A stretch of DNA of 64,000 nucleotides from CBDFHJ01 sp965247635 (GCA_965247635.1 CBDFHJ010000007.1:186001-250000); one strand, 5' to 3'. Counted from the first letter of the stretch, positions 1-8,495 are shown. A program made the numbers and translations. Notes: generated by a model from the sequence alone, not told the origin.

Positions 1-145
1 TGTCCGCCAACGGCCTGATCAGGTGATCGTCCATCACTCCTTGGAGCGCATCCACCAGGGCGCGCATACGCGGAGCCTGTTGCCACTGCTGGATCAGCAG
101 GCCAGCATTGGCGTGAACGTCGATCCGTTTGGCCAGGTCGCTCAT
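1..145 (-). CDS. Partial phage tail protein downstream of baseplate J
   Basis: Only the first 48 codons lie in the window; the gene continues beyond position 1. It begins MSDLAKRIDVHANAG and is charged and helical. The ATG overlaps the TGA of baseplate gene J (ATGA), as at most junctions in this late operon. Position after gene J suggests the tail protein I or fibre-base slot, but no domain can be recognised in this fragment. It is too short for the usual length filters. Confidence 0.6.
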   Translation of the reverse strand, partial: MSDLAKRIDVHANAGLLIQQWQQAPRMRALVDALQGVMDDHLIRPLAD

Positions 146-1698
146 GATGCCAACACCGTGATGGTGATGTCTTCGGGGATAACCGTCAGCCGCTCGGTCA
201 GCTCGATGTCGTCCTGGCTGGTGACGGAGCCCTGGACCGTATCGACGGTATCCAGCCCCAGCTCGTCAGCCGTATCGCCAGTCACCGCGCCGGACACCAC
301 AATGGGGTTGCCGTCGGCATCCAGGGGAATAGTGATGACGAACTCTCCATCCACATAGGCCACCTCTACCTGGTCCAGGTCTGTCTCGGAGGCTCCCCGC
401 AGCGCGCCCTTGACTACCGTGGCCACGTCGTCGTAGTCGGTGACGTCGCCGAAGTCCAGACCGGATGCAGTCGCACCGTGCAGCGTGATCGTGCCGCTCC
501 TGATGGCATCCACTCCGTCTACGATGGTTGCGGTGTCCAAGCCCAACTCGTCGGCGTTGTCCCCGGTGAAAGCGGTACTTGCCGTGGTGGCCGCCCCATC
601 GGAGTCCAGGGGCAACGTCACCACGAACGCCGCGCCGTCGTGGGTGACCTCCACATTGTCCAGGTCCGTGGAGCTGGTAGCCCGGAGCGCGGTCTGAAGC
701 GTGGAAGCCACGTCGTCGAGGTCATTGTCGGAGGAGAAATCGAGCCCGGTCACAGTCTGACTCAGGAAGGCAACAGTCCCGCTGGTGATGCCCTGAAGCG
801 TCGTCAGAGTACTGTGATTCCCCCCGGTCAGCACGGTGGCCCGACCGTGGAACGTATCCAGCGACGCCACAGTACCGCTGCCCCTGAGCAACGTGCCAGC
901 CTTGCGCCCGACACCGAGGTTCACGGTGTGTCCCGGCACCAACAGCACGTCGGCAAGGAGCCGCTGTGCGGTCAGGCGCTCCCCAAGGGCCAGCCCTATC
1001 ACATGGTCTACCACCCGCATGACGATCCGGCTCGTGCCGTCCGAAGGAAAGCCTGCCATCAGCGTCAGGGCCAGCTTGACTTTGATTGGGACTGGAGTCA
1101 CACGGGACAGTCGGATGGGCACGCTCCAGCCTCCGGCATGGGGCACGTCAACGCTGGTTTCTCCGCTGGTGCCCGTTCCTACTGGCTTTGACCGGGCTAT
1201 CGCCGCTGCGACAGCTTCGTCCGTGCCACCGTCTACAACCAGGCAGATCGAGTAAGCGCCAATGGTCTTGCCCTGCTCGGTCACCTCGGCGGCGGTGGCG
1301 TTCTCACGGATTAGTGCATCGGTTACACCCTCGACGCTAAGCACTGCGGCCAGTATCGCCTCAGCCGAGCCCCTGGCGTTCCTCGCCACTAGCCTTCCGT
1401 ACCTGGCCCGGTACTCGTCGTCCGTCTCTCCTTCCAGGCGCGAGATACCCAAGAGAGACCCCAGATCGTCGAGTTGGACTCCCAGCGCCCTGCTGCGCGA
1501 CATGCCGTTGCCCACCGCAACCAGCGCCTCGTCCGTCTCCGTCAGCGTCACGGCCAGGGTTCCAACCAACTGGCCCGCTGGCGTCTCCGGGGCCAGATCA
1601 ATGTCCTGGCCCAACGCAGACCGGAACGCCGCCTCCAACGCGTCGATGTAGCCCTGGAGCGTCGTGGGCTCTATTCCCTGCGCCGTCACCCGTGCCAT
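142..1698 (-). CDS. Baseplate J-like protein with inserted sheath-type repeats
   Basis: 518 aa. Residues 1 to about 265 look like a baseplate J (Mu gp47/P2 gpJ) protein: N-terminal helical part, then an ETDDEYRARY-type segment typical of the family; these proteins form the outer baseplate wedge ring. Residues about 272-497 are foreign to the family: one 19-aa motif (TFHGRATVL) and two copies of a roughly 97-aa repeat (TGLDFS...DELGLDTATIV). The same repeats are amplified in the sheath gene 10 kb away, with long near-identical DNA stretches. The C-terminal tail is short. The start follows the gp25-like gene directly. Core role is fairly sure; the purpose of the insert is unknown. Confidence 0.85.
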   Translation of the reverse strand: MARVTAQGIEPTTLQGYIDALEAAFRSALGQDIDLAPETPAGQLVGTLAVTLTETDEALVAVGNGMSRSRALGVQLDDLGSLLGISRLEGETDDEYRARYGRLVARNARGSAEAILAAVLSVEGVTDALIRENATAAEVTEQGKTIGAYSICLVVDGGTDEAVAAAIARSKPVGTGTSGETSVDVPHAGGWSVPIRLSRVTPVPIKVKLALTLMAGFPSDGTSRIVMRVVDHVIGLALGERLTAQRLLADVLLVPGHTVNLGVGRKAGTLLRGSGTVASLDTFHGRATVLTGGNHSTLTTLQGITSGTVAFLSQTVTGLDFSSDNDLDDVASTLQTALRATSSTDLDNVEVTHDGAAFVVTLPLDSDGAATTASTAFTGDNADELGLDTATIVDGVDAIRSGTITLHGATASGLDFGDVTDYDDVATVVKGALRGASETDLDQVEVAYVDGEFVITIPLDADGNPIVVSGAVTGDTADELGLDTVDTVQGSVTSQDDIELTERLTVIPEDITITVLAS

Positions 1699-2039
1699 TA
1701 CAACACCTCCGCGACCGTCACCTGGCCGTGGACCGTACTGACGCGGAACTCCAGCGACAGTCTCCGGGTGAGGGGATCAAGGACGGCTCGAACGACAGCT
1801 ACATCCGTAACGTCCTCTACGCCGAGCACTTCGGCGGCAATGAGCTGTGCGGCGAATTCAGGACTACTGCCGCCGGCGAACAGGCCATCGAAGTATGGGA
1901 TGCCCTGGTCCGAGTCAAGAAACCACTCGCCCGAGGTAAAGCGTAGATGCTGAATTACCCGCTGCCTGGTGGCCTCAAGGCCATCCACTACAGCGAATCC
2001 GTCAAGGAGATCGTCCACGGCTGAGATGGTGCGCATCAC
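1698..2039 (-). CDS. Baseplate wedge protein, gp25/gpW family
   Basis: 113 aa, usual length for GpW/gp25-like wedge proteins. The pattern matches the family: RQRVIQHLRFTSGEWFLD near the N-terminus and an EVLGVEDV...V segment before the C-terminal strand pair. In T4 gp25 and P2 gpW this protein helps join the wedge to the sheath start. The GTG start (or ATG one codon later) overlaps the stop of the spike gene, so the two are probably translationally coupled. Confidence 0.85.
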   Translation of the reverse strand: MMRTISAVDDLLDGFAVVDGLEATRQRVIQHLRFTSGEWFLDSDQGIPYFDGLFAGGSSPEFAAQLIAAEVLGVEDVTDVAVVRAVLDPLTRRLSLEFRVSTVHGQVTVAEVL

Positions 2040-2569
2040 ACGATACTCTCTGGCTCTTCGTCCGTACCAACGGTCTTGAACGTCACGTCCTGCGCCTCTA
2101 TAGCGAGCTTGCCGGTAGTCTTGATGTGAATCCCGTCCGCCTCAATGGCGATATGGTTCTCTGGCTCATGGTGGCTTACAAACCCTGGTATCGCTATGGC
2201 GTCCTTCTCGCTGAGGAACCCGAACATGTCCGGGGTGGCTACGTCAAGACTCTTCTTCCAATTCGTCAATCCGCGCTGGGAGTAAACCAGCAGCACGGGG
2301 TCTCCCTGCTCCAAGGGGAAGGTCATAGCGAATCCACCACCGGATGGAAACACCACCGGGACGTTGTGGATGGCCTCTCGCTCGATCTCCTCTTTCTTAG
2401 TGGTCACCACCCTGAGCGTTCCCTTCACCACCGCCCGCCGGGTCTCCGCGTCGTAGGACTCCACTATCCCAGGCATACAGGTGTACAGGTCCTTGAGCGA
2501 TTGGCGGATGGCGAATCGAATGGACTGTGCCATGTTCGCGTAGTCGGTATCTCGGTTCATGCTGCTCAT
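2036..2569 (-). CDS. Baseplate spike protein, Gp138-N type
   Basis: 177 aa. The central part (PVVFPSGGGFAMTFPLEQGD, then VLLVYSQRGL) is the OB-fold pattern of Gp138/gpV spike proteins. The C-terminal part (IAIEADGIHIKTTGKLAIE) has the short alternating pattern of a trimeric beta-helix. Such proteins form the membrane-piercing tip under the tube. There is no clear metal-binding HxH tip at the end, so a separate tip or PAAR protein may exist. Overlaps both neighbours by 4 nt. Confidence 0.8.
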   Translation of the reverse strand: MSSMNRDTDYANMAQSIRFAIRQSLKDLYTCMPGIVESYDAETRRAVVKGTLRVVTTKKEEIEREAIHNVPVVFPSGGGFAMTFPLEQGDPVLLVYSQRGLTNWKKSLDVATPDMFGFLSEKDAIAIPGFVSHHEPENHIAIEADGIHIKTTGKLAIEAQDVTFKTVGTDEEPESIV

Positions 2570-3408
2570 GGCGCTACCCCCACCAGTGCAGGGGAATCGG
2601 TCTTCGCTCCCTCGATCTCCGTCACAAACTCACCGTCCCAGTTGTCTCCCCTGTGGACAATGGTCTTGACCCCGAACCAGCCGTCCACGGCCTCGCTCCT
2701 GACCTCGACCAACTGGCCCAACTCGATGGAGCCGTTCAGCGCCATCTTCGCCCTCAACCCTTCGTCCTCGGTGAGGGACGGCGTGCCAATAAGCCCCGTT
2801 GCATGGCTGAGAAAGAATGTGCCACGCTCCGGCTCGTCGTCCCTGTGGGTGAAGTGCATCACGTCGCCTACCTCATAAGCGGTAACCTTGTGAGGCTCCA
2901 GAAGGTCCTTGAGCGCCGACTTCGCCGAGCCGTTGTAGAAGAACCCGTCCTCAATCTCCTCGTCGGGAACGGCGTGGTCAGACTCGATGCGTAGGCCCAT
3001 AGCGTCCACGATGCGGCGCACGAGGGCACGCAGCCTGACAGGTCCCACGAGGCTGATGGAGACCAGTGCGCCGGTCGTCGCCGAGTCGGAACGGCCAAGC
3101 ACGATGGTCGTCACGCGGTCTACCCCAGTGCGCTCATGGAGGACGCGCCGTATCTTGCCATCGAAGATAGGTTCAGCGTTTCTTATATCCCCGTAGCCAG
3201 CCTTGACCCGCACGATCTGCTCTGGCTCGGCAATGTGCGAGGCCGACGCCTTGGCCAGGTTCCATATCTTGACCGTGGACGGCGACGATGAGGACTGATC
3301 GTCTATGTGCAGGTCGAAGGTGATGCGAAGCTCCTCGATGATGAGCACGGAGCGGTCTGCGCCCTCGATCTCGACGCTTATCTGGCGTAGGTACTGCCTC
3401 ATGCTCAT
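2566..3408 (-). CDS. Baseplate hub protein (gpD/gp27-like)
   Basis: 280 aa. Pattern of late-control protein D/gp27 hub proteins: N-terminal beta-rich half (STVKIWNLAK), a segment with FDGKIRRVLHERTG, and a middle domain with FFYNGSAKSALKDLLEPH. Hub proteins form the trimer that connects the tube to the spike. Gene order sheath...tape measure-Dit-plug-hub-spike-gp25-J is the normal order of small contractile phages. A 4-nt overlap with the spike gene indicates coupling. Confidence 0.8.
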   Translation of the reverse strand: MSMRQYLRQISVEIEGADRSVLIIEELRITFDLHIDDQSSSSPSTVKIWNLAKASASHIAEPEQIVRVKAGYGDIRNAEPIFDGKIRRVLHERTGVDRVTTIVLGRSDSATTGALVSISLVGPVRLRALVRRIVDAMGLRIESDHAVPDEEIEDGFFYNGSAKSALKDLLEPHKVTAYEVGDVMHFTHRDDEPERGTFFLSHATGLIGTPSLTEDEGLRAKMALNGSIELGQLVEVRSEAVDGWFGVKTIVHRGDNWDGEFVTEIEGAKTDSPALVGVAP

Positions 3409-3734
3409 AGCGCCCAGCTCACCTGCTCGATTTCGGACGGCTCAAGGTAGGCCAGCCCGTGGGTCTGCCCCCACGCCTCCCGGCCTATCGGCACCCCGTA
3501 GCGCTCCAAGGGGACGGTCACCAAGTCGCCGACGAAGCCAGGAGCCTCAATCAGCCTCCGGGCCGTCGTTACCTGACGCCCCAGCGCTATCGGCTCCTCT
3601 CCCCTGGTGTAGAGCGACAGGTACCACGCTTCGGAGAGCGGCTGCCACCAGGCGCGGAGGATGACCGGCTGGTTGCCCAGCGTCACCCGCATTCGCTGCC
3701 TTGCGTCTGTTGTCAACGGTATCGCCTGCATCAT
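3405..3734 (-). CDS. Baseplate plug protein (Pam3 gp18-like)
   Basis: 109 aa, beta-rich. RAWWQPLSEAWYLSLYTRG and the ending with GLAYLEPSEIEQVSW resemble the small plug proteins of simple myovirus baseplates (cyanophage Pam3 gp18 family), which close the tube at the hub. Position between the Dit-like and hub genes agrees. No catalytic motif. Family call is from pattern and position. Confidence 0.7.
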   Translation of the reverse strand: MMQAIPLTTDARQRMRVTLGNQPVILRAWWQPLSEAWYLSLYTRGEEPIALGRQVTTARRLIEAPGFVGDLVTVPLERYGVPIGREAWGQTHGLAYLEPSEIEQVSWAL

Positions 3735-3749
3735 CCGATCCTGAACAAC

Positions 3750-4433
3750 CTACCTACGGCCTTGAAAGCGCCGACTCTCCAACCACCGATCGATTGAGGG
3801 TATGGACGGCGCGTTGACCCTGTCATCCTCCTCCGAACGGCCTTGAAAGCGTCGACTCTCCAGCCACCGATCGATTGAGGATATGGACGGCGCGTTGACC
3901 CTGTCCCTGTCAACCTCCTCCGACCTATCCTCGGCGGGGCCTATCCGCACTGGGGGAGGCCGCTGGCCTCGCTCCAGGGCGCGGAACTGCACCTCCTCAA
4001 GCTCCATCTCGAAGCGGAGCGCCCGTCCCGTGGTCCTATCAACCGGAGCCTTGAGCGACGTAATCAGCATCGAGGGGTAGGCGCCCAGCATTGTGACCGC
4101 CAGGAACGGTTCCCTCGATTCGACCAGCCGGTTAAGCTGAAGCCACGCATCACTGCCGCGAGACGGGTTGCCCCGCCTCCCTTCAGGAGCCAGCAGGTCC
4201 GAGACCCAGCCCACAAGCTTGAGCGTGCGCGGCTGTACAACCGCGTGGTCCACGAGCGACCCGCCCGTCTCGACGGGATACGAGGTCTTGCTGAGCCTGA
4301 CGGCGTGTTCTTCAGAGATGAACCCGTCGGCAATGGCAGCAAGAGGCTGTACCAACCTGAACAGGGCGCTCGACAGCCCAGGACTCCCGTGCAGGAGCAA
4401 GAAATCTCGGCTCTGTATGACGCCAGCCGCCAT
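3750..4433 (-). CDS. Dit-like/baseplate hub-adaptor protein with duplicated C-terminus
   Basis: 227 aa. Residues about 45-160 (LVDHAVVQPRTLKLVGWVSD, then AYPSMLITSLKAP) match the Dit-like N-terminal domain that connects tube, hub and wedges. After about residue 175 a 27-aa unit (DRVNAPSI.SIDRWLESRRF) occurs twice; in DNA this is an 81-bp tandem repeat at 3757-3918. The duplication extends the natural C-terminus and is recent, since the copies differ by few bases. The ATG overlaps the stop of the preceding tape-measure frame (TGATG). Confidence 0.7.
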   Translation of the reverse strand: MAAGVIQSRDFLLLHGSPGLSSALFRLVQPLAAIADGFISEEHAVRLSKTSYPVETGGSLVDHAVVQPRTLKLVGWVSDLLAPEGRRGNPSRGSDAWLQLNRLVESREPFLAVTMLGAYPSMLITSLKAPVDRTTGRALRFEMELEEVQFRALERGQRPPPVRIGPAEDRSEEVDRDRVNAPSISSIDRWLESRRFQGRSEEDDRVNAPSIPSIDRWLESRRFQGRR

Positions 4434-5340
4434 CAGCGCTCCACCGGCCCGTCGTGGTCGTAGGCGATGTTCCGAATCTGGTCCTGGATCGCCTCGCCTA
4501 GCTCCTGGGCTATCCCCTTCGCGTCCGTCGCCTGGGTCTGGATCACAATGGGCTCATGTTATGTTGACGGTGACCGATCTATTGACCACCGAAGACCTGT
4601 ACATCTGGCCGTAGTGGTACGGCGCTTGCGGCAAAGCGGCGGGGCCGAGCTGGAACCCTTCAAGCATCTGAGCGATGACCCTGGACGCCCCTACTGGCAG
4701 CACCATCTCGCCGCCGTGGACAATGGCGGGCACCGGCCTACCCAGCGGTCCGGGAACGACCCCTCCTGCGGCCCCGGTAAACACTTTGCCAATACCACCG
4801 AGAAAGCCCTTGGCCTTGTCCACCACACCACCGGCGGCGTCCAACACCTGTCCCACGACAGGAATGTCCTTCACGGCGTCCTTCACCATGTTGGGAATGT
4901 CCTTCACGGCGTCCCTGACCCTGCTGGGAAGCTCCTTGATCAAGGCGATGATCGCGTCTATCCAGCCCTTAACGGTGTCGTAGACGCGGTTCCAGATGTC
5001 CCCAACGATCCCGACGATCTGGTCCCATTCCTGGGCTATCAACAGCGGGCAGGCCGACCGCTGGGAAGATGACCGCCAGAACTTAGCCCAGGGTCTCGGA
5101 AGATGCCCAATGGTTCCCCATAGCCCATGAAGAGTCCCTGACCTTGGTGAACCATCTATGAGCTTGTCCCGCAGTCCGAAGGGTTGGCGATCAGGCCAAG
5201 GGACCAAGGATGGGCAGCAGGAGCAGGGCCGCAATGGCGCCAGTGCCATTGATGAAGTTCCGCACGCCCATCAGAGCGTCCACGATCTGCCTGCGGAACC
5301 TGAAGTGGCCGCTATGAGTGCTACAGCCCCGATAGGGCTA
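4433..5340 (-). pseudogene. Tape-measure protein, broken C-terminal remnant
   Basis: Three frames carry pieces typical of a tape-measure C-terminus. Upstream, about 5190-5275 reads FINGTGAIAALLLLPILGP then stops; the next frame gives NPFGLRDKLIDG-type sequence; 5040-4560 reads WNRVYDTVKGWIDAIIALI through GGEMVLPVGASR to SVTVNIT and stops at 4554. A third frame (4546-4433) gives QATDAKGIAQELGEAIQDQ, the expected helical end, and stops at the start of the Dit-like gene. At least two frameshifts are needed to join them. An intact tape-measure gene normally sets tail length and would be far longer. This gene looks non-functional. Confidence 0.75.
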
Positions 5341-6986
5341 TGATCGATGCCCACTGACGCTGCTGTTGCGCCAGCATCCCAATCCTGGTTGAAGGCTGAG
5401 CACGAATTTCGACTGCCAGATGGTTCCCGCCACGCTCAGGCCGCCACTATGCGCCCGAAGGAAACCATGAGTGTTGCGTGATGGGCCACCTAGGACCAAG
5501 GAGGCAGCGGACACCCGATAGAACGATAAGCCGGTCTGGATAAGAGACGGGAGTTTCCCGAACGCCGTAGCAAGGGGACCACGGCGGCATTGAGAAGCTA
5601 TCCAATAACCAGTTTCAATGCTGGTTGCTATCTGTGCTTGAAATGCCCCTGTGGTTTCGTATATCTCCAGACCAGCGTTGACACTGCCCAATGCGTTTCG
5701 GTTCGCCCAAGGCGGAGTGTACGTTCGCATATTGTTACCGGTGGCGTCGATCACGTTGCTGACTGCTTCTGTTGCTGCCTAAGAGCTTTCTGAATGAGAC
5801 ATCTCGTCCTCACTATGTTGCACTTCGCAGAAACGCCAATGTCTTGAGTAGCCCATCCCGACGTAGGCGTTCATGTAGCAGTGCAACCGCGTTCTCGGCT
5901 CCACCGCAGTGGACATTTTTAAGTATGGGCAAGCTCTCGGTCGTAGGCGCGAAAAGCTGAATCAGTGTCGCCCGGATGGCCATTAATGACCTCTGATATT
6001 GGCCCGGTTGGTGAATAGCCAGCAACGACTGCGCAAAGCTCCTCGAAAGTGAGGTTTAATTCTTTGCCTGGCGTGAGCAATCTACCAAAGCCAGACGCGA
6101 GCGCTTCTGGACGTCGGGGATAGTCCCCGACCTTATAGTGGCATGGAGAATATCAAGCCCGAGCCTTCTCGCTAATGACGTCTTCTCCAAACGTTCGTAT
6201 CCCTGAGCCCTGCCAGCACCCTACCGAGATCATCAACATTGCCAAGCTCGATTGTTGCGGCCTTAGCTTCCCTGCCGTTATAACCTCAATGAGCTCTTTC
6301 GTCGCTGATACCCTGCGCTGATGATTCTGAGATCCAAAGGCAGCGGCGGCCAGTTGGTCATACGCCTGGCCATCGTTTCTCGGGAGAGCGCCAGCGCAGG
6401 GGAGGTTTGATCGCCTCAACTGGCTCCTTTCCACGGTGTCGGCCGAGCTGTGTTTGAAAACAATGCTCCCGTTCAGCCTTTGAGCCGGTGAAGAGGCTGC
6501 CGTGCCAATGCCTATCAAGCTGGGGTCCGACAGCCAACTTTGGCACCGCGGACGACAGCCTGAATCCGCCTATCATATCGCCAGTCTTCCGGTTGACATT
6601 GGCTAGGCCCTTTGTGTCTCCTCGAAAGATCCAACAAAGAGCGGTCTATACGGCGCGTTGCCAGCCACCCCCCCAACTTGCATTCAACCCTCTAGTCACC
6701 TGCGGTTGACCGCGTTTTGTATTTGTTGAGCCATTCCCCCGCTCGAACAGTTGTGCCCAATCGCCATCGGATCGCCAGAAAGACACCATCAGCAATCTTC
6801 GAAATGTCAGTCCCAGGGAAGTGAACCAGAAAAGCAGCCTTGACTTGGACCTTATTGCTTCCTGTTGTGACGAGTCTCTGTAGAAAACGGTTCCCATGCG
6901 TGCCTCTTCCTCCGTATCCATTCCAGGAAGATAGAACCTATAAACATCCTTCGAGCTAATACTACCACGTTCGCGTCTTGGACTCT
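5341..6986 (-). other. Decayed region, probably former tape-measure body
   Basis: About 1.6 kb where neither strand has a convincing gene, although a tape-measure gene of several kb would be expected here. Short minus-strand stretches still look protein-like (around 5590-5740, reading FQAQIATSIETGYWIASQ), but stops and frame changes interrupt them. Base composition is more even than in the flanking genes. The most likely explanation is a decayed tape-measure body; a replaced or rearranged segment is the alternative. Confidence 0.5.
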
Positions 6987-7115
6987 TCAGTTGGTGTCAC
7001 TCAGGGGCTTCAGAAGCACCATTTCCCCGCACCCTGCGACTGCTACTAGACCTACGACGTTTACAACGGTAGAACCGCCAATCTTGGAATCTTCGCAATG
7101 CTCTACAACCTTCAC
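6987..7115 (-). CDS. Possible small ORF, unknown
   Basis: 42 codons from GTG at 7115 (VKVVEHCEDSKIGG...GCGEMVLLKPLSDTN). The GTG overlaps the TGA of a short upstream frame that reads SEALAKILIAKRVAGLQIDD. A hydrophobic stretch VVGLVAVAG lies in the middle. The upstream frame seems frameshifted relative to an ATG at 7215 with a good AGGAGG site, so this may be a decayed small gene cluster rather than a working gene. Confidence 0.3.
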   Translation of the reverse strand: MKVVEHCEDSKIGGSTVVNVVGLVAVAGCGEMVLLKPLSDTN

Positions 7116-7211
7116 TCCATGTCGTCTATCTGCAACCCAGCCACACGCTTCGCTATCAGAATCTTGGCCAAGGCTTCGCTAACCCCAGCATGGCTACCTG
7201 GATGTGTCTCT

Positions 7212-7409
7212 TCATGGTGTACCTCCTATTCTTTGTCCTCGCCACTTCTGTGTCCTTCGCCTCCCAAAGCCTCGGAAAGTCTTCGAGCCTCTGCTTAAAC
7301 CTATCAACGCCCCGGCATCGGCCTTGAAGCCGAGCTTGGCGACTACCTCGTCAATGATGGTTGCTTCCTGTCCGTTGAGGTCGAGCTTGGCGGTCTTCTG
7401 CTTCTTCAA
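7212..7409 (-). CDS. Hypothetical protein with duplicated start
   Basis: 65 aa from TTG at 7409, preceded by GGGGGACG. The N-terminus MKKQKTAKLDLNGQEATIID is repeated as a 12-codon stub at 7652-7690, where it has the better start (ATG after AGGAGG). Residues 10-45 look coding (TIIDEVVAKLGFKADAGA); the last 20 residues are arginine-rich and may be a frameshifted end. No family recognised. It lies in the decaying area just upstream of the tape-measure region. Confidence 0.4.
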   Translation of the reverse strand: MKKQKTAKLDLNGQEATIIDEVVAKLGFKADAGALIGLSRGSKTFRGFGRRRTQKWRGQRIGGTP

Positions 7410-7424
7410 CGTTCGTCCCCCATA

Positions 7425-7625
7425 CTAGACGTGGATATTCACACCACCACGGTCTGTGAACACGGCATCCACCGCTTCTGCCGCTTCTTTCATCACCTTC
7501 TGGGCCTTGGCGATGTAGTCCGCCTCGGTCCAAGCCCCTGACGGTTGCGGCTTTTCAGGGATGATTCGGGAGGCCAGCTCCCAGGCGATATCCATCTTTC
7601 GCATCCTATAGTCCCACATAGTCAT
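7425..7625 (-). CDS. Hypothetical small phage protein
   Basis: 66 aa from ATG at 7625 with AAGGAGAG in front. Helical and well formed: MDIAWELASRIIPEKPQPSG, then WTEADYIAKAQKVMKEAAEA. No family recognised. It lies exactly between the two copies of the MKKQKTAKL start, which suggests that it was inserted together with a duplicated start site. Confidence 0.55.
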   Translation of the reverse strand: MTMWDYRMRKMDIAWELASRIIPEKPQPSGAWTEADYIAKAQKVMKEAAEAVDAVFTDRGGVNIHV

Positions 7626-7651
7626 GGCTCTCTCCTTCATCTCGACTACTC

Positions 7652-7690
7652 TTAGTAGCTCTCGAGCTTGGCGGTCTTCTGCTTCTTCAT
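7652..7690 (-). pseudogene. Truncated duplicate start (MKKQKTAKLESY)
   Basis: ATG at 7690 behind a strong AGGAGG site opens a frame of only 12 codons ending TAA. Its first 26 coding bases equal those of the gene starting at 7409. It is the stump left when sequence was inserted behind the original start. Confidence 0.6.
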
Positions 7691-7726
7691 GGTGTCCCTC
7701 CTAAGATTAGTTGGGGGCCTTCTCCC

Positions 7727-7755
7727 TTGACATACTGTAAACCACAGTATACAAT
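7727..7755 (+). promoter_or_regulatory. Promoter and operator of HigBA-1 cassette
   Basis: TTGACA at 7727-7732, 17-bp spacer, TACAAT at 7750-7755, then 6 nt to the ATG at 7762. Transcription would start at or within a base or two of the ATG, so the mRNA should be leaderless. The spacer is a perfect inverted repeat (TACTGT-5-ACAGTA, 7733-7749), a likely operator for the cassette antitoxin. Confidence 0.8.
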
Positions 7756-7761
7756 AAGGTC

Positions 7762-8054
7762 ATGCTCACGATAGTCCAGACCGCCACTTTAGGGCCTGGC
7801 TCAATGGCCTCAGAGACAGGCAGGTCGCTGGTCGCATCCGCGCCCGGATGCGCCGAATGGCCGGTGGCAATTTGGGCGACGTTAAGCCGGTCGGAAGCGG
7901 CGTGTTCGAGGCCAGGCTTTTCCACAGGCCGGGGTATCGCCTCTACTTTATCCGCGAAGGCAACGCGGTGATCGTCCTTCTGTGTGGTGGCGACAAGGGC
8001 AATCAAGACCGGGACATTGAGCGTGCTATTGAGATGGCGAAAGAGAGGGAATAG
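7762..8054 (+). pseudogene. HigB/RelE-type toxin, frameshifted
   Basis: ATG at 7762 opens MLTIVQTAT, then the frame is lost. The -1 frame continues RAWLNGLRDRQVAGRIRARM to VIVLLCGGDKGNQDRDIERA and stops at 8054. Together they make a complete addiction-module killer protein of the HigB/RelE fold, matching the intact copy at 15,209 (WLIGLRDLRA..., VILLCGGDKAS). One base is missing at about 7789-7791 (ACTTTAGGG). No other start explains the gene. Without frame restoration the toxin is not made; an assembly error is the alternative. Confidence 0.8.
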
Positions 8055-8057
8055 ACG

Positions 8058-8384
8058 ATGGCAAAGGGAGATAGGATTTGGGACCCTGCGGAGGACATCC
8101 AGAATGAAGAAGACGCGCGCTACTATCTGGAAGGCTGCATTGAGGAAGACCCTGGGGATGGCAGTCTCATTCGGGCAGCATTGAGCGATATTGCTCGTGC
8201 TCAGAACATGACCCATCTGGCCAAGGCAGCGGGCATTACTCGGGTGGGCCTGTATAAGGCGTTGTCCCCAGACGGAAACCCCTCCTTCGCCACGGTGATT
8301 CGCATCGCGCGGGCGTTGGGCGTTGACTGGAGAATCGCCATGGAGGACCTCCCAACTAGCGAGCACGCTCGTACCTCCTCCTAA
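8058..8384 (+). CDS. HigA-type antitoxin, XRE fold
   Basis: 108 aa, intact, 3 nt after the toxin frame. Residues about 50-90 form the helix-turn-helix (THLAKAAGITRVGLYKALS) followed by the DGNPSFATVIRIARALG signature of probable addiction-module antidote proteins. Antitoxins of this class bind the toxin and repress their own promoter, here probably the palindrome at 7733-7749. Three paralogues occur in the window (also 15,497 and 30,072). Confidence 0.85.
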   Translation: MAKGDRIWDPAEDIQNEEDARYYLEGCIEEDPGDGSLIRAALSDIARAQNMTHLAKAAGITRVGLYKALSPDGNPSFATVIRIARALGVDWRIAMEDLPTSEHARTSS

Positions 8385-8483
8385 CAACGCTCTCTGCGTC
8401 GCTATGAGTCGTTCGTTCTCTTCGTACTCGACGACGAGGGAGCCTATCGCCGCGTTTCGCTCTTCGTCAGTCATTCCAAACAC
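8385..8483 (-). pseudogene. Gene start truncated by the TA cassette
   Basis: The minus strand carries a credible N-terminus (MTDEERNAAIGSLVVEYEEN, then ERLIATQRALLGGG) that runs into the 3' end of the antitoxin on the other strand. Beyond that point the frame is only the antisense of the TA genes. The cassette therefore seems to have been inserted into, or to have replaced, a small phage gene. Function of the original gene unknown. Confidence 0.5.
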
Positions 8484-8495
8484 TCCCCATTCCTG

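Noticed and set aside
7707..8483. 258-aa minus-strand gene
   Set aside because: Except for the first about 35 codons it is the antisense of the HigBA-1 toxin and antitoxin genes.
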